From the NCBI GenBank assembly GCA_002733205.1, contig NVUW01000004.1:372001-436000 (forward strand): a stretch of DNA of 64,000 nt, written 5' to 3'. How positions within the stretch are numbered: the stretch's first letter is position 1; every line of letters begins with the position of its first letter. Of this stretch, positions 7,819-15,409 are shown in pieces. The position numbers were made by a program, and so were the translations under genes. This DNA comes from Thalassobium sp. (GTDB taxonomy: Bacteria; Pseudomonadota; Gammaproteobacteria; Pseudomonadales; Oceanobacteraceae). The notes beneath the pieces are model-generated. The model had not been told where the DNA came from, made no database searches, and saw only the letters and a program-made list of their open reading frames with translations.

Positions 7819-8691
7819 GTGAAGAATAACGATAAGTACCCAACCACCATTCACAGTGTGAAGGTCGGCCAGAAGACCATCCATGTAACAGAAGCCGGTA
7901 CTGGTTACCCGCTGATCATGTTGCATGGTGGAGGTCCTGGAGCATCTGGCATGTCCAATTACTCGCGCAACCTGCAAACGCTGGCACAAAATTTCCGCGT
8001 CATCATTCCCGACATGCCGGGGTACGGAGCATCAACCAAAGGCGTGAACCGCGATGATCCGTTCGGCGATCTCGCCAGCGGCATTCTCGGTCTGATGGAC
8101 GCAATGAACATCTCCTGCGCCCATCTGGTAGGAAATTCACTGGGCGGCGCTTGCGCTCTGCGCATGGCACTTGATCAACCTACCCGGGTATCGGCACTCG
8201 TACTGATGGGCCCCGGAGGCATAGGCACGACCCGAGCACTGCCAACCAAGGGCCTGAATAAGCTGCTCAATTATTACGGAGGTACAGGTCCATCGAAGGA
8301 AAAACTCACTGACTTTATCCGTAACTACCTGGTGTACGACGGCAAGCTGGTCAGTGACGTTGTTATTCAGGAACGCTATCTGTCGAGTATTGATCCGGAC
8401 GTCATCGCGGCTCCGCCACTGCGCCGTCCGACCGGTCTGGCAGGCGCCATCCGCATGGACTTCACCCGTGATCAACGCCTTGCCAGCTGCGAAACGCCGA
8501 CTCTGGTGATCTGGGGCGCCGACGACAAAGTCAATCGTCCTTCTGGCGGTCCTCGCCTGCAAAAAACCATGCGCAATTGCGACCTGTACGTCATGAGCAA
8601 AACGGGTCATTGGGCGCAGTGGGAGCGTGCCGACGAGTTCAACGCAATCACTACAAGCTTCCTTAGTCAGCATACGCTGGCCAAACAGTAA
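7819..8691 (+). CDS. Meta-cleavage product C-C hydrolase (MhpC/BphD/HsaD family)
   Basis: This alpha/beta hydrolase has the oxyanion-loop signature LHGGGPGASGMSNY seen in C-C bond hydrolases such as MhpC, BphD and HsaD, the nucleophile elbow GNSLGG, an acidic residue in WGADDKVN and the catalytic histidine in KTGHWAQWE. It would cleave the ring-fission product made by the next gene's enzyme into 2-hydroxypenta-2,4-dienoate and an acid. I prefer the GTG at 7819, which has AACGAGG upstream; an in-frame ATG at 7780 would sit only 14 bp past the operator and has no ribosome site. It is the first gene of a six-gene plus-strand operon. Confidence 0.85.
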   Translation: MKNNDKYPTTIHSVKVGQKTIHVTEAGTGYPLIMLHGGGPGASGMSNYSRNLQTLAQNFRVIIPDMPGYGASTKGVNRDDPFGDLASGILGLMDAMNISCAHLVGNSLGGACALRMALDQPTRVSALVLMGPGGIGTTRALPTKGLNKLLNYYGGTGPSKEKLTDFIRNYLVYDGKLVSDVVIQERYLSSIDPDVIAAPPLRRPTGLAGAIRMDFTRDQRLASCETPTLVIWGADDKVNRPSGGPRLQKTMRNCDLYVMSKTGHWAQWERADEFNAITTSFLSQHTLAKQ

Positions 8692-8720
8692 TCTTTTTAA
8701 AACGATAAAAGGTAAACGTT

Positions 8721-9713
8721 ATGACGGATAAAAAGATCGATATTTTTAACCAGATCAGTTTAGGTTATGTCGTCATTGAATCGCGGAAAACGGATCAGTG
8801 GCGATCGTTTCTGGTGGATGGCATTGGACTGCATCTGGCGCAGAACACCAAAGAACTTATGACCTTCCGAATGGACGACCATGCCTGTCGTCTGATCGTA
8901 CGCCATGGTCCGGCAGAAGACGTCGTCGCCTTTGGATGGGAGCTCGCGAATCTCAACACACTGGAAGTGATCCGCAGTCGTCTGAAACAGCACAATATCA
9001 ATATGACTGAATCTTCGGGCTCCGAAGCCTCAGCTCGCGGGGTAGAAAATTTCTGGCGAATCCGCGGCCCAAAAGACATTGAGTTTGAATATTACACCCA
9101 GCCAATTTTGGATGACACGCCTTTAAAAACACCCATCAGTGCCTTCGAAACCGGCGTTGGTGGCATGGGACATGCCGCGATTATTTCGCGCGTACCCGAC
9201 AAAATGCTGAATTTCTTCACCGACATCATGGACGCCCGCGTGACGGATTACATTACTCAGGCCATTGCAGGTGTCACGCTCGACTTCACATTCCTACGAT
9301 TTAACGAACGTCATCATACCGTTGCGATTGCTGCCTCGCAGGGCGTAAAACTGGACCCAATCCGTACCCGAATTCAGCACATGAACCTGATGGTCGAAAC
9401 CGTCGAAGACCTGACCGGAGCTCTGCAGCGCGTACGAAAACTTGGCTATGAAATTGCCCGGGAGGTGGGTCGTCATCCGAACGACCACGATATTTCCTTC
9501 TACGTGGTATCGCCATCTGGCTTTGAGTTAGAGGTGGGCTGGAATGCGCGCACCGTGGATGAAGCCAACTGGAAAATTCAGCATTACGACCGCATCAGTC
9601 AGTGGGGCCACAAGCCACAAAACCCGGGACTGATCAATTTTTTACGGGTTAATTCCGTCAACTTTTGGAATGGCATTCTTTCGCTGACCCGCAAAGAACA
9701 TTCACCACTGTAA
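8721..9713 (+). CDS. Extradiol ring-cleavage dioxygenase (type I, VOC superfamily)
   Basis: The 330-residue protein has two vicinal-oxygen-chelate modules, the layout of BphC, HsaC and TesB. In the catalytic C-terminal module the iron ligands are H151 (GGMGHAAII), H220 (IQHMNLMV) and E271 (FELEVGW). Active-site residues H199, H252 and Y261 are also in place, in RHHTVAI and RHPNDHDISFYVVSPSG. It would open a catechol ring next to one hydroxyl. Note that E. coli MhpB, which serves the otherwise similar mhp operon, is from an unrelated LigB-type family, so the operon is not a plain mhp copy. The gene starts 30 bp after the hydrolase gene, behind AAAAGG. Confidence 0.92.
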   Translation: MTDKKIDIFNQISLGYVVIESRKTDQWRSFLVDGIGLHLAQNTKELMTFRMDDHACRLIVRHGPAEDVVAFGWELANLNTLEVIRSRLKQHNINMTESSGSEASARGVENFWRIRGPKDIEFEYYTQPILDDTPLKTPISAFETGVGGMGHAAIISRVPDKMLNFFTDIMDARVTDYITQAIAGVTLDFTFLRFNERHHTVAIAASQGVKLDPIRTRIQHMNLMVETVEDLTGALQRVRKLGYEIAREVGRHPNDHDISFYVVSPSGFELEVGWNARTVDEANWKIQHYDRISQWGHKPQNPGLINFLRVNSVNFWNGILSLTRKEHSPL

Positions 9714-9735
9714 AAAATAACAATAAGAGAAAACA

Positions 9736-11484
9736 ATGAAAAGCAACTACTCAGCCGCTGATACGGAAGTCGTGATTGCCGGGCTCGGACCCACCGGCCT
9801 CATTCTGGCGCACATGCTTGGCATGCGCGGTCATCGGGTGACCGTACTGGAGAAAGAACCGGCGTTTTACGGTAATGCCCGAGCTGTCTATACCGATGAT
9901 GAATGCATGCGAATTTTTCAGCACATCAACTGTGCTGCGGAAGTTGGTAAGGACGTGCTTTCAGACGTGCCTGCTCAGTTTGTACGCACAGATTGTACTG
10001 TAATGGGTCAGTACCTTCCTACAAAGCGTCCGTTTGGCTGGCCTGTCGTTAACTTCTTTTACCAACCTTATCTGGAAACAACTCTTACTGATGCGCTTTC
10101 GCGCTATCCGAATGTTACCGTGTTGCGTGGCCGTGAGGTCGTAGACTTCAGGCAGGACAGTGACGGAGTAACCGTTACTCATCAAGCCACGCAGGAATTC
10201 CGGTTCGATGATGCCGGTGACCGCAAGATGATGTCTGACGGCATAACTGACTCTCAGGATATCCGAGCCTTATTCCTGGTGGGGTGTGACGGTGGCCGCA
10301 GCTTCGTACGAGAAAAACTTAGCATAAAAATGACTGGGAAAAGCTTCCCAGAACCTTGGCTCGTCGTTGATCTGGAGAAAAAACCGGGATGTGATGAATT
10401 GCGTCATATGCCCTACTTCAATTTTGTCGTCGACCCGGGTCAGCCAGTCGTCAGTTGTATACAACCTGGCGCCTTCCACCGTTTTGAATTCATGCTTAAG
10501 CCCGGCCAGACCAAAGAATATATGGAACACCCGGATACCGTGCGCAGTCTGATTTCACGTTACGTTGATCCTGATAAGTTTAATGTCAAACGCAAACTGG
10601 TTTACACATTTAACGCTTTGATCGTTGAAAAATGGCAGGAAGGGCGCGTATTACTTGGCGGTGATGCAGCACACATGACACCGCAATTTATGGGTCAGGG
10701 GGCAAGTGCCGGTATCAGGGACGGATACAATCTTGGCTGGAAACTGAGTGCGGTTCTCAAAGGTCAGGCGTCTGAGTCATTACTGGAAACCTATGGCAAA
10801 GAACGTCACGACCATGCCAAAGCGATGATTGATATTTCTGTGCAGTTGAAAGACATGGTGTCTATGACCAACCCACTGCTCACGACGCTCCGGGACATTA
10901 GTATCAAAGCCATTCTGGCGGTTAAACCTTTGCGTGAGTACTTTCAGGAGGGGGAGTTCAAACCCAAACCTTCCTACACGCAAAACCACTACATGGGTCT
11001 GAAAAGGAAAGGTCGAAAGAGCCCTGAAGGTACTCTGGCGCCACAGCCAGAAGTTCGTTTAATCAATGGCCAGAAAGCACTGCTGGATGATGTATGCGGT
11101 ACCAGTTTCAGCCTTATTGGCCTGGGTTCAGACCCTCGTGAATCACTATCTGAAAGCAATCAGTCCTGGCTGGCGAAACTAGATACCCGTTACCTGTCAG
11201 TAGTGGACTTTGGCCAGCGCCCTCAAGGCCTGCATATTAACCACGCTACAGCCAAAGATCTGGCCGAAGTGGAGGATATGACTGGCCTAATGACAACATG
11301 GCTACGCAAAACCGGTCGAGACAAAAACGCCGTCGCCATCCTACGTCCTGATCGCTTTACTTTTGCCGTCGTTCGCGCCGACAACCTGAACGCAGCAGTA
11401 AGCGAACTGAAAAAACAGATGGGTCAGGGACAAGCACAAATTATCAGCCAACCTGCCACCTCTGGCAGCGCTGCAGCAATATAA
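9736..11484 (+). CDS. FAD-dependent aromatic hydroxylase, MhpA-like
   Basis: The 582-residue protein is a class A flavoprotein monooxygenase. It has an N-terminal GLGPTGL dinucleotide motif with E39 closing the second strand, a central GCDGGRSFVRE (DG motif) and GRVLLGGDAAHMTPQFMGQG (GD motif, FAD). A C-terminal thioredoxin-like extension follows, as in MhpA. It would add a hydroxyl next to an existing phenolic hydroxyl using NAD(P)H, making the catechol for the dioxygenase encoded just upstream. The locus also encodes a two-component HsaAB-type hydroxylase, so two different enzymes may feed one cleavage pathway. The gene is 22 bp downstream of the dioxygenase gene. Confidence 0.88.
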   Translation: MKSNYSAADTEVVIAGLGPTGLILAHMLGMRGHRVTVLEKEPAFYGNARAVYTDDECMRIFQHINCAAEVGKDVLSDVPAQFVRTDCTVMGQYLPTKRPFGWPVVNFFYQPYLETTLTDALSRYPNVTVLRGREVVDFRQDSDGVTVTHQATQEFRFDDAGDRKMMSDGITDSQDIRALFLVGCDGGRSFVREKLSIKMTGKSFPEPWLVVDLEKKPGCDELRHMPYFNFVVDPGQPVVSCIQPGAFHRFEFMLKPGQTKEYMEHPDTVRSLISRYVDPDKFNVKRKLVYTFNALIVEKWQEGRVLLGGDAAHMTPQFMGQGASAGIRDGYNLGWKLSAVLKGQASESLLETYGKERHDHAKAMIDISVQLKDMVSMTNPLLTTLRDISIKAILAVKPLREYFQEGEFKPKPSYTQNHYMGLKRKGRKSPEGTLAPQPEVRLINGQKALLDDVCGTSFSLIGLGSDPRESLSESNQSWLAKLDTRYLSVVDFGQRPQGLHINHATAKDLAEVEDMTGLMTTWLRKTGRDKNAVAILRPDRFTFAVVRADNLNAAVSELKKQMGQGQAQIISQPATSGSAAAI

Positions 11485-11505
11485 CTTTTTTGCGGAGAAC
11501 CGGTA

Positions 11506-12285
11506 ATGAAATCCGATATTAATAGTGCAGCAGAGGTGCTGTTCAACGCCCGCAAAAGCGGTGTCAGCGTCGGAAAGATTTCAGAACAATTCGGCGTAAC
11601 CAGTCTGAACGATGCCTACGCTGTTGCAGCGCTGAACAATCATAAACGCGTGAGCGAAGGTGCACGTATTGTCGGCAAAAAAGTCGGCCTGACCTCTCAT
11701 TCTGTGCAACAGCAACTGGGCGTCGATCAGCCGGACTTTGGTGTTTTATTCGACGACATGGAATACCTCGATGGTGATGAAGTGCCATGCCGTCGTTTAC
11801 TGCAGCCAAAAATCGAAGGTGAAGTCGCCTTTGTGGTCGGCCGCGATCTGAGCCAGAAAAAACCCAGTTATGCAGAATTTCTGGCGTCGCTGGCTTACGC
11901 GCTTCCGGCGCTGGAAATAGTCGACAGTGCCATCACCAACTGGCAGATCACTCTGGCCGACACCGTGGCGGACAACGCCTCCTGTGGTCTGTATGTGCTC
12001 GGCCATCAACCGGTGGCCATTGGTCAACTGGCGTTGGCAGAACTGGGGCTGCAGCTGGATGTGAACGGTCAGACCCTGTCCGTTGGTTCCGGAGCAGCCT
12101 GTCTTGGCCATCCGTTGCGCGCCGCCTACTGGCTGGCCTGTCAGATGGCTGAGCTCGGTGAAGGTTTAAAAGCCGGCGAAATTATTTTATCCGGTGCACT
12201 GGGCCCAATGGTGAATATCCGCGCCGGCGATCTGATTCAGGCACGTATCGGTAATCTGGGCTCTGTGTCCTGCAAAATGGTGTGA
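11506..12285 (+). CDS. mhpD: 2-oxopent-4-enoate hydratase (MhpD-like)
   Basis: The 259-residue protein belongs to the hydratase/decarboxylase family of MhpD, TesE and HsaE. It has the typical segments RIVGKKVGLTS, FGVLFDDM, PKIEGEVAFVVG with metal-ligand glutamates, and PALEIVDSAITNW. It adds water to 2-hydroxypenta-2,4-dienoate to give 4-hydroxy-2-oxovalerate. It starts 21 bp after the hydroxylase gene, with GGAG seven bases upstream, and is followed 10 bp later by the dehydrogenase. The same three-gene order hydratase - dehydrogenase - aldolase is found in mhp, tes and bph operons, which is why I accept the name; the equivalent names tesE or hsaE would be as valid. Confidence 0.9.
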   Translation: MKSDINSAAEVLFNARKSGVSVGKISEQFGVTSLNDAYAVAALNNHKRVSEGARIVGKKVGLTSHSVQQQLGVDQPDFGVLFDDMEYLDGDEVPCRRLLQPKIEGEVAFVVGRDLSQKKPSYAEFLASLAYALPALEIVDSAITNWQITLADTVADNASCGLYVLGHQPVAIGQLALAELGLQLDVNGQTLSVGSGAACLGHPLRAAYWLACQMAELGEGLKAGEIILSGALGPMVNIRAGDLIQARIGNLGSVSCKMV

Positions 12286-12295
12286 GGAGTAAAAA

Positions 12296-13234
12296 ATGAG
12301 CAAAAAAATTCAGGCTGCAATTATCGGTAGCGGCAATATTGGCACCGACCTGATGATTAAAATCCTGCGCCACGGTAAAAGCGTTGAAGTGGTCGCTATG
12401 GTAGGCATCGATCCTGAGTCAGACGGTCTTGCACGGGCTGCGCGCATGGGTGTAGCAACCACCCACGAAGGGGTAGATGGTCTGGTACGCATGCCTTGCT
12501 TTGACGATATTAATATTGTGTTTGATGCCACGTCTGCTGGCGCACACGTTAAGAACGATGCGTTTTTACGTGCTCACAAAGCGGATATCCGCTGCATCGA
12601 TTTAACCCCGGCGGCCATTGGTCCGTACTGTGTTCCTGTTGTGAACATTAATGAACATGTGGGTAAGAACAACGTCAACATGGTGACCTGTGGCGGCCAG
12701 GCGACCATTCCTATGGTGGCAGCGGTATCGCGCGTAGCCAAAGTACATTACGCGGAAATCATCGCCTCTATAAGCAGTAAATCCGCAGGCCCGGGTACCC
12801 GTGCCAATATTGATGAATTTACCGAAACCACGTCAAAGGCCATCGAGGTGATTGGCGGTGCAGCCAAAGGCAAGGCCATTATTATTATGAACCCGGCCGA
12901 GCCACCACTGATTATGCGCGACACCGTGTACGTGCTGTCGGAAGCTGCCGATCCTGAAGTTGTACGTCAATATATTGAGTCCATGGTTCAGCAGGTTCAT
13001 ACCTATGTGCCGGGCTACCGCTTAAAGCAGGAAGTGCAATTTGAAGTGATTCCGGCCGACAAGCCGCTCACCATTCCAGGCCACGGCACCTTTTCCGGTT
13101 TAAAAACATCGGTATTTCTGGAAGTGGAAGGCGCAGCCCATTATTTACCGGCCTACGCCGGCAACCTCGACATTATGACCTCGGCCGCCATGGCGACCGC
13201 CGAGCGTATGGCGCAATCCCTGATTCAGGGTTAA
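12296..13234 (+). CDS. mhpF: Acetaldehyde dehydrogenase, acylating (MhpF-like)
   Basis: This 312-residue enzyme has the N-terminal NAD motif [11 protein letters not shown], the catalytic cysteine in [12 protein letters not shown] near residue 132 and the [12 protein letters not shown] segment of the MhpF/DmpF/BphJ family. It oxidises acetaldehyde (or propanal) to the acyl-CoA with NAD and CoA, receiving the aldehyde through a tunnel from the partner aldolase encoded next. GAGG lies upstream of ATG 12296. Length and gene order match the family exactly. Confidence 0.94.
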   Translation: MSKKIQAAIIGSGNIGTDLMIKILRHGKSVEVVAMVGIDPESDGLARAARMGVATTHEGVDGLVRMPCFDDINIVFDATSAGAHVKNDAFLRAHKADIRCIDLTPAAIGPYCVPVVNINEHVGKNNVNMVTCGGQATIPMVAAVSRVAKVHYAEIIASISSKSAGPGTRANIDEFTETTSKAIEVIGGAAKGKAIIIMNPAEPPLIMRDTVYVLSEAADPEVVRQYIESMVQQVHTYVPGYRLKQEVQFEVIPADKPLTIPGHGTFSGLKTSVFLEVEGAAHYLPAYAGNLDIMTSAAMATAERMAQSLIQG

Positions 13235-13244
13235 GGAGACTTTT

Positions 13245-14267
13245 ATGACGTTTAACCCACAAAAAAAACTCTACATCTCCGATGTAACCCTGCGCGATGG
13301 CAGCCATGCAATCCGCCATCAGTATTCTATTAAAAATGTGCAGGACATTGCCCGTGCACTGGACAAAGCCAAAGTTGACAGCATCGAAGTGGCCCACGGC
13401 GATGGCCTTCAAGGATCAAGCTTTAATTATGGTTTTGGTGCGCACACAGATCTGGAGTGGATCGAAGCCGTGGCGGACGTGGTGTCCCACGCCCAAATTG
13501 CCACTCTGTTATTACCGGGTATCGGCACCTGTCACGATCTGAAAAATGCCTACGATGCCGGCGCCCGTGTGGTGCGCGTTGCGACCCACTGTACCGAAGC
13601 GGATATTTCCCGTCAGCACATTGATTATGCGCGCACCCTGGGCATGGACACGGTGGGCTTTTTAATGATGAGCCACATGACCACACCCCAGCATTTGGCG
13701 CAGCAGGCAAAACTGATGGAAGGCTACGGTGCCACCTGTATTTATGTGGTGGACTCTGGCGGTGCGATGAGCATGCAGGATATCCGTGACCGCTTCCGCG
13801 CCGTGAAGGATGTGCTGAAACCGGAAACTGAAACCGGCATGCACGCTCACCACAATTTATCGCTGGGTGTCGCGAATTCCATTGTCGCTGTCGAAGAAGG
13901 TTGCGACCGCATCGATGCCTCACTGGCCGGTATGGGTGCCGGTGCGGGTAACGCGCCGCTGGAAGTGTTTATTGCCGCCGCCGAACGCATGGGCTGGAAC
14001 CATGGCACCGACCTTTACACCCTGATGGATGCTGCCGATGACATCGTACGTCCACTGCAGGATCGTCCGGTTAGGGTTGACCGTGAAACTCTGGCTCTCG
14101 GTTATGCCGGCGTTTATTCCAGCTTCCTGCGTCACTCCGAAGTAGCCGCCGAAAAATATGGCCTGAAAGCCGTGGATATACTGGTGGAGCTGGGCAAACG
14201 CCGCATGGTCGGCGGGCAGGAAGATATGATTGTTGATGTGGCACTGGATTTACAGGCACGCCAATAA
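13245..14267 (+). CDS. mhpE: 4-hydroxy-2-oxovalerate aldolase (MhpE-like)
   Basis: The 340-residue protein is an HMGL-like TIM-barrel aldolase. It opens with the [20 protein letters not shown] active-site segment and has the metal-binding [12 protein letters not shown] near residue 200, followed by the communication domain used to dock the dehydrogenase. It splits 4-hydroxy-2-oxovalerate into pyruvate and acetaldehyde, ending the meta-cleavage route. AAGGAG stands just before ATG 13245, 10 bp after the dehydrogenase stop. It is the last gene of the operon; a strongly folded stretch follows at 14278-14379. Confidence 0.94.
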   Translation: MTFNPQKKLYISDVTLRDGSHAIRHQYSIKNVQDIARALDKAKVDSIEVAHGDGLQGSSFNYGFGAHTDLEWIEAVADVVSHAQIATLLLPGIGTCHDLKNAYDAGARVVRVATHCTEADISRQHIDYARTLGMDTVGFLMMSHMTTPQHLAQQAKLMEGYGATCIYVVDSGGAMSMQDIRDRFRAVKDVLKPETETGMHAHHNLSLGVANSIVAVEEGCDRIDASLAGMGAGAGNAPLEVFIAAAERMGWNHGTDLYTLMDAADDIVRPLQDRPVRVDRETLALGYAGVYSSFLRHSEVAAEKYGLKAVDILVELGKRRMVGGQEDMIVDVALDLQARQ

Positions 14268-14277
14268 CCCTCCTTTC

Positions 14278-14379
14278 AGCTGCAGCAGTCTATGTATGCG
14301 GATGTGGGCGTATGCCCCGCATTCATCCGGATCCGGCCACAAGCCGGAGTCCGGCTTCATTTCCGACGCTGCTGCAGCT
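14278..14379. other. Structured intergenic element, nested inverted repeats
   Basis: AGCTGCAGCAG at 14278-14288 is exactly complementary to CTGCTGCAGCT at 14369-14379. Inside this 11-bp stem lie at least two smaller hairpins: ATGCG/CGCAT with GGGC/GCCC at 14296-14322, and AAGCCGG-AGT-CCGGCTT at 14341-14357. The result would be a multi-branched fold. There is no U-tract straight after it, so it is not a textbook terminator. It lies between the aldolase gene and the HlyD-like gene and could stabilise the operon's 3' end or limit read-through. Confidence 0.55.
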
Positions 14380-14429
14380 GACACCCTAAAACCCCCAATA
14401 AAAACACCCCATTTTCCAGAGAGAATTCT

Positions 14430-15407
14430 ATGAGCCATCCTCGTTTGCTGATTCTGATCGCTGTCCTCGCACTCGCGGGAAGTGGAATCTGGCTCTACGT
14501 ATATAAATCAACGGAAGTATACGGGTTGACCATGGCACATGGTCGCCTGGAAGCCGAACAAATCACTCTTGCCAGCAAGCACGCCGGCCGCATCGCCAAT
14601 GTCCTGGTAAAAGAAGGCGATACCGTCAACCAAGGCGATTTATTGCTGACTTTGGACAGCGAACAATTACTGGCGAAAAAGCGCGAAATTGAAGCCATCA
14701 TTGAACAAACCCACCTCGCCAGTGACGAAGCCAACGCCGCCGTCAGCCAACGTAAAAGTCTGCTGATACTCGCAACTACCGATCTGCAGCGCGCACAAAC
14801 CCTATATCGCCAAAATGTCGCACCGCAGGAAAAACTTGATCAGGCCCAGGCCCAATACGACTCGGCGGTGGCAGCCCTGCGTCTGGCCGAAGCCACCCTC
14901 AAACGCAGCAAAGCCAGCACAGAGGCAGCACAAGCGAATCTCGACGAGCTGCAAACGGTCCTGGCCGATAACGAGATCCGGGCCCCACGCGGCGGCCGTA
15001 TTCAGTATCAGTTGGTACGCCCCGGAGAGGTGATTGCCGCAGGCGGCCGGGTACTGACGCTACTGGATACACTGGATGTGTATATGGAAGTATTTGTTCC
15101 GGCCAGTGTGGCTGCCCTGCTGGCGCTTCAGGATGATGCACGCCTGATATTCGACGCAGTGCCACAATATGTAATTCCAGGCAAGATTGCCTTTGTGGCA
15201 CCCGAAGCGCAATTCACTCCAAAAGAAGTCGAAACCCGGGACGCGCGCAGCGATCTTATGTTCCGGGTAAAAATCAGTATCGACCCGCTCTTACTTCAAC
15301 AATATCAGTCACGGGTAAAATCCGGTGTGCGTGGCAACGTGTGGCTGCGCACCGCGCCTGATGCAGTATGGCCTGCTGATTTGGCTGTGACGTTACCGGA
15401 AGCCTGA
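14430..15407 (+). CDS. yhiI: HlyD-family membrane-fusion protein, YhiI-like
   Basis: The 325-residue protein has an N-terminal membrane anchor (LLILIAVLALAGSGIWLYVY) and a lipoyl-like half (LEAEQITLASKHAGRIANVL, VKEGDTVNQGDLLL). A long coiled-coil hairpin at about residues 80-175 and the second half-motif NEIRAPRGGRIQYQLVRPGE follow. It would bridge an inner-membrane ABC transporter to an outer-membrane channel. The genes after it encode an RbbA-like ABC fusion and a YhhJ-like permease, the same three-gene set as yhiI-rbbA-yhhJ of E. coli. AGAGA precedes ATG 14430. No outer-membrane factor gene is adjacent, so a TolC-type channel from elsewhere is presumably used. Confidence 0.85.
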   Translation: MSHPRLLILIAVLALAGSGIWLYVYKSTEVYGLTMAHGRLEAEQITLASKHAGRIANVLVKEGDTVNQGDLLLTLDSEQLLAKKREIEAIIEQTHLASDEANAAVSQRKSLLILATTDLQRAQTLYRQNVAPQEKLDQAQAQYDSAVAALRLAEATLKRSKASTEAAQANLDELQTVLADNEIRAPRGGRIQYQLVRPGEVIAAGGRVLTLLDTLDVYMEVFVPASVAALLALQDDARLIFDAVPQYVIPGKIAFVAPEAQFTPKEVETRDARSDLMFRVKISIDPLLLQQYQSRVKSGVRGNVWLRTAPDAVWPADLAVTLPEA

Positions 15408-15409
15408 GT

